Notes: generated by a model from the sequence alone, not told the origin. A stretch of DNA of 9,131 bases from Patescibacteria group bacterium (GCA_028866155.1 JAGWIT010000036.1:1-9131); one strand, 5' to 3'. Shown: positions 1 to 5,595, counted from the stretch's first letter. A program made the numbers and translations.

Positions 1-366
1 AAAGCCGCGGCCTTTTGAAACCGCCGAGACCGTCACCTTGTCGCCTTGGGCAAACACCGACACGTCGATCGACGCACCGAGCTCGGCCTCGGGCAATTTG
101 CCGCTGCGCTGACGCAACTCGCGAAACACCGAAAGCGCTTTGCCCTTGCCTATCATCTTGGCGTGGCCAACCTGCGGTTTGTTGACGCGCGATTCTTTCT
201 TTTCAAGCGCGCCTATTTGAACGGCGTTGTAGCCCTCCTTCCCTTCGGCGGTTTTAATTTGTGTGACAACCGCCGGCGCGGCATTAATGACCGTCGCGGC
301 ATACGCACGACCATCCTCCGTAAATACGGTGGTCATCTTCCCCTTTGTTCCAAGGATAAATTTCAT
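1..366 (-). CDS. rplC: 50S ribosomal protein L3 (uL3), 5' part, cut by window edge
   Basis: The frame from ATG at 366 stays open to base 1, giving the first 122 residues of L3. It starts MKFILGTKGKMTTVFTEDGR, like the canonical 'GILGKKxGMTxxFxEDG' start. It continues with a 'GYNAVQIGALEKK' strand, 'NKPQVGHAKM', and ends in 'GDKVTVSAVSKGRGF', the usual entry to the long central loop. L3 binds 23S rRNA near the peptidyl transferase centre and is an early assembly protein. Here it appears to be the first gene of its own transcript, because a terminator and a promoter separate it from rpsJ; in classical S10 operons rpsJ precedes rplC directly. An AGGAGG lies at 381-386, 14 nt before the ATG, which is longer than usual. 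Identity is near certain; the C-terminal part lies outside the window. Confidence 0.95.
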   Translation of the reverse strand, partial: MKFILGTKGKMTTVFTEDGRAYAATVINAAPAVVTQIKTAEGKEGYNAVQIGALEKKESRVNKPQVGHAKMIGKGKALSVFRELRQRSGKLPEAELGASIDVSVFAQGDKVTVSAVSKGRGF

Positions 367-380
367 GGTTTCTATTGGTC

Positions 381-386
381 CCTCCT
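381..386 (-). promoter_or_regulatory. Shine-Dalgarno of rplC, possibly sequestered
   Basis: The minus strand reads AGGAGG, with 14 nt to the rplC ATG. The site is flanked by complementary bases: GTCCC (minus strand, 394-390) can pair with GGGAC (382-378), closing a small hairpin over the SD. It is the only full AGGAGG before a ribosomal gene in this window. Confidence 0.6.
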
Positions 387-424
387 GAGGGGACATGGAT
401 AACCCTATGTCTAGAGTCCCGAGC

Positions 425-453
425 ACTATATATCAGGTCCGATTTTTATGCAA
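425..453 (-). promoter_or_regulatory. Promoter of rplC (S10-cluster) transcript
   Basis: On the minus strand, TTGCAT (453-448), a 17-nt spacer and TATAGT (430-425) form a good sigma70-type promoter. Predicted transcription start is near 418-420, giving a leader of about 50 nt before rplC. It lies just downstream of the rpsJ terminator, so rplC and following genes would be transcribed independently of rpsJ. Confidence 0.6.
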
Positions 454-499
454 ACATGGCTCCCTAGCGGGCCTGTTTAGCTAACATTTTCAACGTATC

Positions 500-534
500 A
501 AAAAAGAACTCCCGCTTGCAAGGGAGTTCTTTTT
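500..534 (-). terminator. Intrinsic terminator after rpsJ
   Basis: A perfect 13-bp inverted repeat (501-513 with 522-534) has arms AAAAAGAACTCCC / GGGAGTTCTTTTT and an 8-nt loop. On the minus strand it gives a stem followed by a run of T, about 25 nt after the rpsJ stop. The flanking A-run and T-run make it usable in both directions. A separate 14-bp perfect palindrome, TTCGAACGTTCGAA (533-546), abuts it on the rpsJ side. Confidence 0.85.
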
Positions 535-559
535 CGAACGTTCGAACAAAAATTTATTT

Positions 560-946
560 TTACGCCATTTTGACGTCTATCGTCACGCCCGAAGGCAAAG
601 AGAGGTTGGTGAGCGCTTCGATAAGCTTGGGCGTTGGATCGAGAATGTCTATGATGCGCTTGTGCACCCGCATCTCAAACTGCTCACGCGCGTCTTTGTA
701 GATGAACGTCGAGCGGTTGACCGTATATTTTTTAATCTCAGTCGGCAGAGGTATCGGGCCGGCAACCTTGGCATCGTAGCGAAGCGCCGTGTCGAGTATC
801 TGCTTAACGCTCGCGTCGAGCACTTTGTGCTCATAGGCCTTGACCTTGATACGCAGTTTTTGTACGGCAGCAGGAGCAGCCACCTTCTTAGTGCGAGGCT
901 TTGCAGGTTTCTTCTCCTTTTTTTCTGTTTCTTCTTTGGTAGCCAT
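560..946 (-). CDS. rpsJ: 30S ribosomal protein S10 (uS10) with N-terminal extension
   Basis: This is S10, a 30S head protein that also acts as NusE in antitermination. The core begins around residue 30 with 'KLRIKVKAYEHKVLDASVKQI' and continues through 'GPIPLPTEIKKYTVNRS', 'REQFEMRVHKRIIDILDPTPK' and 'LPSGVTIDVKM', all typical. From ATG at 946 it is 128 aa, against about 102-105 for typical S10. The extra residues are a Lys/Glu/Pro/Ala-rich, probably disordered N-terminus (MATKEETEKKEKKPAKPR...). An in-frame ATG at 979 would add 11 residues (MQITRYLQYKK), but it lies inside a 22-nt dyad and gives an atypical start, so 946 is preferred. No Shine-Dalgarno precedes 946. tuf is upstream across a 135-nt spacer and a terminator follows. 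Confidence 0.95.
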   Translation of the reverse strand: MATKEETEKKEKKPAKPRTKKVAAPAAVQKLRIKVKAYEHKVLDASVKQILDTALRYDAKVAGPIPLPTEIKKYTVNRSTFIYKDAREQFEMRVHKRIIDILDPTPKLIEALTNLSLPSGVTIDVKMA

Positions 947-956
947 CTTTTTGTAT

Positions 957-978
957 TGCAGATAACGAGTTATCTGCA
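957..978 (-). repeat. 22-nt dyad in the rpsJ leader
   Basis: Ten-base arms TGCAGATAAC (957-966) and GTTATCTGCA (969-978) flank a 2-nt centre. In RNA this is a strong hairpin ending 10 nt before the preferred rpsJ ATG, in the place where a ribosome binding site would be expected. There is no U-run, so it is not a standard terminator. It could be a translational control hairpin or a DNA operator. Confidence 0.6.
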
Positions 979-993
979 TGTGAGCCTAGTTCC

Positions 994-1017
994 CACCCTT
1001 CGACTGTTCTCAGGGTG
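994..1017. repeat. REP-like intergenic dyad between tuf and rpsJ
   Basis: Arms CACCCT (994-999) and AGGGTG (1012-1017) enclose a 12-nt loop. The core CCCTTCGACTGTTCTCAGGG resembles the widespread 'CCCTTCGAC...CTCAGGG' REP-type intergenic repeat that I recall from many CPR and other bacterial genomes. The resemblance is from memory; copy number in this genome cannot be judged from the window. Confidence 0.4.
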
Positions 1018-1071
1018 CACATCTATGCTCGGTTAGCTTACTCTCTTGTAATTAGCGCCGCTTCTTATAGT

Positions 1072-1095
1072 AGATAGTTGCTTAAGCAACTATCT
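1072..1095. repeat. 24-bp perfect palindrome across the tuf stop codon
   Basis: The sequence from 1072 to 1095 equals its own reverse complement, with the tuf TAA stop (1084-1082) at its centre. In the mRNA it forms a 10-bp stem (AGATAGTTGC / GCAACTATCT) with the loop UUAA. No T-run follows, so it is not a classical terminator. It could stabilise the tuf 3' end, act as a processing site, or attenuate rpsJ. Confidence 0.8.
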
Positions 1096-2275
1096 TGGTG
1101 ACGACGCCTGCGCCAACGGTCTTGCCTCCTTCGCGGACTGCGAAGCGCGTTTTCTCTTCGAGCGCGACGGGCGCTACGAGTTTAACTTTGAAGGTGACGG
1201 TGTCGCCCGGCATGACCATCTCGGTGCCTGCGGCAAGAGTAACCTCGCCGGTAACGTCGGTAGTGCGGACGTAGAACTGCGGCTTGTAGCCGGAGAAAAA
1301 CGGCGTGTGGCGGCCGCCCTCGTCTTTGGTGAGGATATACACCTCTGCCTCAAATTCGGTGTGCGGGGTCACTGAGCCCGGCTTCGCAAGCACCTGCCCG
1401 CGATGGATGTCCTCTTTAGCGGTGCCGCGCAGAAGTATGCCCGCGTTGTCGCCAGCCATGCCAGAGTCGAGCTGCTTGTTGAACATTTCGATACCCGTGA
1501 TAGTGGTCTTGGTGGTGGGCTCTAAGCCGACGATCTCGACTTCTTCGCCTACTTTGACCTGACCGCGCTCGATGCGGCCGGTGACGACGGTGCCGCGGCC
1601 TTCAATCGAGAAGATGTCTTCGATAGGCATGAGGAACGGCTTGTCGAGCTCGCGGGTCGGCATCGGGATATAGCTGTCGAGCGTTTTGACAAGCTCGAGC
1701 ACCTTTTGGGCCCACGGGTCGTTGAGATCCTTTGCTTCGAGCGCCTTGAGTCCTGAGCCGCGGATGACCGGAGAGTCAGTGTAGCCGTTCTTCTTCAGAA
1801 GGTCTTTAACTTCCTCTTCGACGAGGTCAACAAGATCGTTGTCGTCGACCATGTCCACCTTGTTGAGGAAGACGATGACCTTCGGCACGCCGACCTGCTT
1901 GGCAAGGAGAATGTGCTCGTGAGTCTGCGGCATCACGCCGTCGGTTGCCGCGACCACGAGTATTGCGCCGTCCATTTGGGCGGCACCGGTGATCATGTTC
2001 TTGATATAGTCCGCGTGGCCCGGGGCATCGATGTGCGCGTAGTGGCGCTCAGGGGTCCAGTACTCCGAGTGGTGCAGAGCAATGGTGATGCCGCGCGCTT
2101 TTTCCTCGGGCGCGTTGTCGATGCCGTCGACGCCTTCGACGCGGGCACCGTAGCCCTCTCCCTTGGCCATGTCGAGCGTGTGGAGGATTGACGCGGTGAG
2201 CGTCGTCTTGCCGTGGTCGACGTGGCCGATAGTGCCGACGTTGAGGTGCGGCTTTGCTCTCTCAAAAGTTGCCAT
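1082..2275 (-). CDS. tuf: Elongation factor Tu
   Basis: EF-Tu delivers aminoacyl-tRNA to the ribosomal A site as a GTPase. The 397-aa length is canonical. All GTPase motifs are visible: G1 GHVDHGKT (17-24), switch I RGITI (61-65), G3 DAPGH with catalytic His at 87, G4 NKVD (138-141), and G5 GSGLKALE (173-180), where the usual SALK reads SGLK. Domain II covers roughly 215-305 and domain III runs to the C-terminus ('GGKTVGAGVVTKIVA'). The E. coli 'DCPGH' Cys is Ala. ATG at 2275 gives the standard MATFERAKPHLNVGTIGH start, but no Shine-Dalgarno precedes it; the leader is AT-rich. It has its own promoter about 120 nt upstream, so it is uncoupled from fusA. A perfect palindrome spans its stop codon and rpsJ follows after 135 nt. 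Confidence 0.98.
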   Translation of the reverse strand: MATFERAKPHLNVGTIGHVDHGKTTLTASILHTLDMAKGEGYGARVEGVDGIDNAPEEKARGITIALHHSEYWTPERHYAHIDAPGHADYIKNMITGAAQMDGAILVVAATDGVMPQTHEHILLAKQVGVPKVIVFLNKVDMVDDNDLVDLVEEEVKDLLKKNGYTDSPVIRGSGLKALEAKDLNDPWAQKVLELVKTLDSYIPMPTRELDKPFLMPIEDIFSIEGRGTVVTGRIERGQVKVGEEVEIVGLEPTTKTTITGIEMFNKQLDSGMAGDNAGILLRGTAKEDIHRGQVLAKPGSVTPHTEFEAEVYILTKDEGGRHTPFFSGYKPQFYVRTTDVTGEVTLAAGTEMVMPGDTVTFKVKLVAPVALEEKTRFAVREGGKTVGAGVVTKIVA

Positions 2276-2287
2276 AAATAATGTAGA

Positions 2288-2310
2288 TACTAAATACTAA
2301 TAATTACTAA
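2288..2310 (-). repeat. Triple TTAGTA repeat in the tuf leader
   Basis: TACTAA occurs on the plus strand at 2288, 2295 and 2305, reading TTAGTA three times on the coding strand just before tuf. The stretch is AT-rich and lacks a Shine-Dalgarno. One unit overlaps a TAGTAT (2292-2287) that could serve as a second, proximal -10 box. Function unknown. Confidence 0.35.
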
Positions 2311-2325
2311 TGAAGTTGCCCTGAC

Positions 2326-2361
2326 TTGCCGACCCTCCTTCGCCAAGGATTCGGAGGGCAA
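2326..2361. repeat. CPR-type intergenic repeat in the tuf leader
   Basis: Arms CCCTCC (2333-2338) and GGAGGG (2353-2358) enclose an inner CCTT-CGCC-AAGG hairpin (2337-2348), with outer TTGC (2326-2329) and GCAA (2358-2361). The wording 'CCCTCCTTCGCCAAGG.TTCGGAGGG' matches a dispersed element I recall from CPR genomes; read as protein it gives the familiar spurious 'LRQGFGGQ'. It lies in the predicted transcribed leader of tuf. Confidence 0.5.
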
Positions 2362-2392
2362 AGAAAAACCACGCACGGATGCGTTGTGTTGC

Positions 2393-2421
2393 ATAGTAAC
2401 AAAGCCCTCAAATATGCGCAA
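2393..2421 (-). promoter_or_regulatory. Promoter of tuf
   Basis: On the minus strand TTGCGC (2421-2416), a 17-nt spacer and TACTAT (2398-2393) are preceded by TGT, an extended -10. Predicted start is near 2386, leaving a leader of about 110 nt that contains the CPR-type repeat. It sits directly after the terminator of the preceding gene, as expected for a new transcript. Confidence 0.55.
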
Positions 2422-2431
2422 CCCCTGGGCA

Positions 2432-2460
2432 TAAAAATCCCCCGCCGAGTTTGGCAGGGG
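2432..2460 (-). terminator. Intrinsic terminator between the 218-aa gene and tuf
   Basis: In the RNA the arms CCCCUGCC and GGCGGGGG pair over 8 positions, including one U-G wobble, around the loop AAACUC. AUUUUU follows. It lies about 12 nt after the stop of the upstream gene and ends the fusA unit. Confidence 0.8.
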
Positions 2461-2471
2461 TCGAAGGTGCT

Positions 2472-3128
2472 TCAATGCATCCGGAAAGGCCGTACAGAGT
2501 CTTGCTCATATTCCTCGCCCTTAAGACGAGTGACAATCTCTTGTTCTGCCGATTTGAAGGCATAGAGATACTGGTAACGTGCATGTTCACGCTGGAGAAG
2601 ATGCACGCAACGCTGCTTTTCAGGCCATACTTTGGTGAGTATCGCCTCGCGGAAAATCGGCCGTGACATAGCGAGCATATAGGCTGAACAACCCATATGC
2701 GCTAGAAACAAGGTCCCGACGTCTTCCTGTTTTTGGCAGGGGATATTTCCAAGATAGCCGGGGACCAGCCGCCGCGCGCCGTGCGGCGGATCAAACCACA
2801 ACGGAGTAACACAGGCCTCAATTCTTCCTATTTCAGGAACGTATGGGAGTATATATGGCACGAAAACCTGGCTAATATAGCCAAAGAAACGGTCCATACC
2901 CTCCGAAGGCTGCAAGGAGAGTTCCTCCAGGGACAAACTATAGCAGAGGCGATGGTGCCTTTTTTCCCATAAAATGAATCCTTCGAAGCGCACATCATCT
3001 TCGATTGGGACGTATTTATATCCGAACTCGAAGGTGAATGAAATCCGTTTGTGTGTTAGGGGGGCCAACGATGGGTCGTACTTGCGTGCCAGGGCGCGTT
3101 GAGCGCTTTGCAGGGGTGTGAGGTCCAT
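2472..3128 (-). CDS. Hypothetical protein inserted between fusA and tuf (218 aa)
   Basis: I do not recognise this protein. ATG at 3128 is preceded by AGGAG (3140-3136) with a 7-nt spacer, a textbook ribosome binding site, and a terminator follows the stop, so it is very likely expressed. It looks soluble, with no signal peptide or clear membrane span. It is rich in aromatics, with an early beta-like part ('KRISFTFEFGYKYVPIEDDVRFEGFILWEKRHHRLCYSL'), a middle with 'FDPPHGARRLVPGYLGNIPC', and a charged, probably helical C-terminus. Five Cys (62, 106, 131, 147, 174) show no obvious metal-site spacing. Codon choice is more mixed than in fusA and tuf (AGG, AGA, ATA, TTG, GGA all occur), consistent with low expression or acquisition. 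It starts 80 nt after fusA and probably shares its transcript. fusA and tuf are normally adjacent, so the position is notable. No function is proposed. Confidence 0.8.
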   Translation of the reverse strand: MDLTPLQSAQRALARKYDPSLAPLTHKRISFTFEFGYKYVPIEDDVRFEGFILWEKRHHRLCYSLSLEELSLQPSEGMDRFFGYISQVFVPYILPYVPEIGRIEACVTPLWFDPPHGARRLVPGYLGNIPCQKQEDVGTLFLAHMGCSAYMLAMSRPIFREAILTKVWPEKQRCVHLLQREHARYQYLYAFKSAEQEIVTRLKGEEYEQDSVRPFRMH

Positions 3129-3135
3129 GCTGTCT

Positions 3136-3140
3136 CTCCT
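3136..3140 (-). promoter_or_regulatory. Shine-Dalgarno of the 218-aa gene
   Basis: The minus strand reads AGGAG, 7 nt before ATG at 3128. It fixes the start codon and contrasts with fusA and tuf on either side, which have none. Confidence 0.75.
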
Positions 3141-3208
3141 GTGAATGCCAAGACAACTTCTGGGTTTATAGAAACACCTTCCTCACAAACACGCAAGCTA
3201 TGTAGATT

Positions 3209-5359
3209 TTATTTTCTCCCCGCGACGATGGTCGCCGCAACGTTGGGCGGGACTACCTCGTAGTGGTCGAACTCCATGGTGAAGCTGGCGCGACCTTCGG
3301 TCATCGAGCGCAACTGCGTCGTGTAGCCGAACATCTCGCTGAGCGGCACCTTGGCCTTGATGGCGCGCGCCAAACCGCGCTCCTCCATCCCCTCTATCTG
3401 CCCGCGCTTGCCGTTGAGCGAGCCGGTGATGTCACCCATGAACTTCTCGGGGACAACCACCTCCACCCGCATGACCGGCTCGAGCAACACCGGCTTTGCC
3501 GCCTTGGCCGCGTCCTGAAAGCCCATCGAGCCCGCGATCTTGAAAGCGATTTCGGAGGAGTCGACGTCGTGGTATGAGCCGTCATAAAGCTCGCAGGAGA
3601 TGTCTACCATCTTAAAGCCCGCGACAATGCCGCGCTCCATCGCCTCGCGCACGCCATCCTCGACTGCGGGTATATACTCCTGCGGGACGACGCCGCCTTT
3701 GATGTTGTTGATGAACTCAAAATGTTCTTCGCGCGTGACGTTCTTTTTTACCTTTGCGTCTTCATCAATCGGCTCGAGCGGTTTGATGCGCAGGCGCACA
3801 TGGCCGTACTGGCCGCGGCCGCCGGTTTGTTTGATATATTTTCCTTCTGCTTCGGCGGGTATCTGGATAGTCTCGCGGTAGGCGACCTGCGGCTTGCCGA
3901 CGTTGGCCTCAACGCCGAACTCGCGCTTCATGCGGTCGACCAAAATTTCGAGGTGCAACTCGCCCATGCCCGAGATGAGCGTCTCCATGGTCTCGCTGTC
4001 CGTCGACACTTTAAAGGTCGGATCCTCGTCGGCGAGCTTCTTCATCGCGATGCCCATTTTTTCCTGATCGGCCTTGGTCTTGGGCTCGATGCGCAATGAG
4101 ATAACTGGCTCGGGGAATTTTATCTGCTCGAGGATGATAGGGTTCGCCTCGTCGCACAGCGTGTGCGACGTTTTGGTGTCTTTGAGGCCCACAGCCGCCG
4201 CAATTTCTCCGGCGTACACCTTCTTCACTTCTTCGCGGGCGTTTGCCTGCAGGCGAACGATGCGGCCGAGGCGCTCTTTTTGCCCGGTCGTAGAGTTGTA
4301 GAGATACGAACCCGCTTCAACGGTGCCCGAGTAGACGCGGAAGAACGTGAGCTGGCCGACGAACGGGTCGGCTTGGAGTTTGAATGCAAGCGCGCAGAAC
4401 GGCTCGCTGTCGTCGGCGTGGCGCTCCACCGGCTCGCCTGTCTTGGGGTTGATGCCCGTGACCGGCGGCATGTCCAAAGGCGATGGCAGGTAGTCGACAA
4501 CCGCGTCGAGCACCAATTGCACGCCCTTGTTCTTGAGCGCCGAGCCGGCGTAGACCGGGAAGATTTTGTTGGCGATGACCGCTTTGCGCAAAACCGCTTT
4601 AAGCTGCTCCAATGTCGGCTCCTTGCCGTCGAGGTATGCGGTCATCAACTCGTCATCGTGCTCGACTATCTTCTCGACCAGTTTGGCGCGCATCGCGGTT
4701 GCCTCAGCTTTCATAGGTTCGGGGATATCGATGGCGATAACTTCCTCGCCCATGTTGCCCTCGAATTTGAAGGCCTTCATCTGCAAAAGGTCGACTACGC
4801 CGTCAAAAGCATCTTCGGCACCGATGGGCAGTTGCATGCGCACCGCGTTCTTGGTGAGGCGGTCGAGGATGGATGCGAACGATTTTTCAAAAGAGGCTCC
4901 CATGCGGTCCATTTTGTTGATGAAGCATACGCGCGGCACGTTGGCCTCGTCGGCGTAACGCCAGTTGGTCTCGCTTTGAGGCTCAACGCCGGCGACGCCG
5001 TCAAAAACCACAACCGCCCCATCTAGGACGCGCATCGAGCGCTTCACCTCCACGGTAAAGTCGATATGGCCTGGCGTGTCGATGATGTTAAAGCGGAACT
5101 TTTTAGCAATATCTTTTTTGTCCGGCTCGTCGGTGCGCGCCCAAAAACAAGTGATGGCCGCCGCAGTTATAGTGATGCCGCGCTCGCGCTCCTGCTCCAT
5201 CCAGTCGGTGGTGGTCTCACCTTCGTGCACCTCGCCTATCTTGTGCTGGGCGCCCGTGTAATACAAAACGCGCTCAGACGTGGTGGTCTTGCCGGCGTCG
5301 ATGTGCGCGATGATCCCGAAGTTGCGTACCTTCTCAAGCGGATAGTCTCTTTGTGGCAT
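3209..5359 (-). CDS. fusA: Elongation factor G
   Basis: EF-G is the GTPase that drives tRNA-mRNA translocation and, with RRF, ribosome recycling. At 716 aa it is slightly longer than typical (about 690-705). GTPase motifs: AHIDAGKT (18-25), RGITI (60-64), DTPGH (94-98) and NKMD (148-151), with 'GSALKNKG' near 272-279. An extra charged stretch, 'DEPDKKDIAKK', lies before the G3 strand. Domain II spans about 315-410, III about 415-490 and IV about 491-615, including the decoding-centre tip 'YHDVDSSE' (596-603). Domain V includes 'LNGKRGQIEGME' and 'FGYTTQLRSMTEGRASF'. ATG at 5359 gives a normal MPQRDYPLEKVRNFGIIAHIDAGKT start, without a Shine-Dalgarno. It has its own promoter after a terminator, so it is uncoupled from rpsG. 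All key residues are intact. Confidence 0.98.
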   Translation of the reverse strand: MPQRDYPLEKVRNFGIIAHIDAGKTTTSERVLYYTGAQHKIGEVHEGETTTDWMEQERERGITITAAAITCFWARTDEPDKKDIAKKFRFNIIDTPGHIDFTVEVKRSMRVLDGAVVVFDGVAGVEPQSETNWRYADEANVPRVCFINKMDRMGASFEKSFASILDRLTKNAVRMQLPIGAEDAFDGVVDLLQMKAFKFEGNMGEEVIAIDIPEPMKAEATAMRAKLVEKIVEHDDELMTAYLDGKEPTLEQLKAVLRKAVIANKIFPVYAGSALKNKGVQLVLDAVVDYLPSPLDMPPVTGINPKTGEPVERHADDSEPFCALAFKLQADPFVGQLTFFRVYSGTVEAGSYLYNSTTGQKERLGRIVRLQANAREEVKKVYAGEIAAAVGLKDTKTSHTLCDEANPIILEQIKFPEPVISLRIEPKTKADQEKMGIAMKKLADEDPTFKVSTDSETMETLISGMGELHLEILVDRMKREFGVEANVGKPQVAYRETIQIPAEAEGKYIKQTGGRGQYGHVRLRIKPLEPIDEDAKVKKNVTREEHFEFINNIKGGVVPQEYIPAVEDGVREAMERGIVAGFKMVDISCELYDGSYHDVDSSEIAFKIAGSMGFQDAAKAAKPVLLEPVMRVEVVVPEKFMGDITGSLNGKRGQIEGMEERGLARAIKAKVPLSEMFGYTTQLRSMTEGRASFTMEFDHYEVVPPNVAATIVAGRK

Positions 5360-5370
5360 AAGTCTAGATT

Positions 5371-5390
5371 AAAAAATAGCGCCCGAGGCG
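5371..5390 (-). promoter_or_regulatory. 5'-terminal hairpin and U-run in the fusA leader
   Basis: On the minus strand CGCC-TCG-GGCG (5390-5380) is followed, after CTA, by six T (5376-5371). It lies at the predicted 5' end of the fusA mRNA. The stem is only 4 bp, too weak to be a confident terminator. It resembles the stronger hairpin before rpsL. Confidence 0.35.
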
Positions 5391-5399
5391 TTATTGGGT

Positions 5400-5427
5400 A
5401 GAATAGCCGAAATTCCAAAAAACGCAA
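5400..5427 (-). promoter_or_regulatory. Promoter of fusA
   Basis: On the minus strand TTGCGT (5427-5422), a 16-nt spacer and TATTCT (5405-5400) follow directly after the terminator of the rpsG unit. Predicted start is near 5393, giving a leader of about 34 nt. The hexamers match the consensus only partly; position supports the call. Confidence 0.5.
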
Positions 5428-5428
5428 G

Positions 5429-5454
5429 AAAAAAACCGCGGGTTAACCCGGCGG
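5429..5454 (-). terminator. Intrinsic terminator after the rpsG unit
   Basis: In RNA the stem is CCG(c)CGGG-UUAA-CCCGCGG with one bulged C, followed by seven U (5435-5429). The microprotein stop codon TAA lies in the loop, so a ribosome reaching that stop would cover the stem. Confidence 0.85.
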
Positions 5455-5595
5455 CTTGGCGATGGCGGCGGTTTGCACTGGCTGTGATACAAAGGCATGG
5501 ACAGCGAGGCCATACGCCATACCGGCCGCACCGGCAAGAAAGAGAAAGAGCAGCGACCGCATTATAGCTTTAGCGTCTCGCTTTGGTCTCTCCAT
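5443..5595 (-). CDS. 50-aa single-span membrane microprotein
   Basis: A small gene sits between rpsG and fusA. ATG at 5595 is preceded by GAGG (5605-5602) with a 6-nt spacer, and the frame runs 50 codons to TAA at 5445-5443. The product begins MERPKRDAKAIMRSLLFLFL, continues AGAAGMAYGLAVHAFV, and ends with the short tail SQPVQTAAIAKPPG. A basic N-terminus (five Lys/Arg in the first 13 residues) followed by a hydrophobic stretch at about 14-36 indicates one transmembrane helix, N-terminus inside, with a short Pro/Ala-rich tail outside. There is no clear signal-peptidase site or lipobox. It starts 66 nt after rpsG with no terminator between, so it is probably the last gene of the rpsL-rpsG transcript. 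I do not recognise the family. The good ribosome binding site, coherent topology and stop exactly in the terminator loop support a real gene. Confidence 0.65.
   Translation of the reverse strand: MERPKRDAKAIMRSLLFLFLAGAAGMAYGLAVHAFVSQPVQTAAIAKPPG

Noticed and set aside
46..402. Plus-strand frame opposite rplC and another at 662-1036 opposite rpsJ
   Set aside because: Both are shadows of conserved ribosomal protein genes on the minus strand.
2326..2565. Short plus-strand frame starting MPTLLRQGFGGQ
   Set aside because: It is a translation of the dispersed CPR-type repeat followed by antisense sequence of the 218-aa gene; such frames recur wherever the repeat occurs.
3129..3208. Separate promoter for the 218-aa gene (TATAAA around 3165-3170)
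   Set aside because: No -35 hexamer lies at a suitable spacing, and there is no terminator after fusA, so co-transcription with fusA is simpler.
4163..5026. Long plus-strand open frame (287 codons) opposite fusA
   Set aside because: It is antisense to the conserved EF-G G and II domains; its composition (rich in Arg, Val, Leu, His) is what the GC-rich complementary strand produces. It has no family resemblance.
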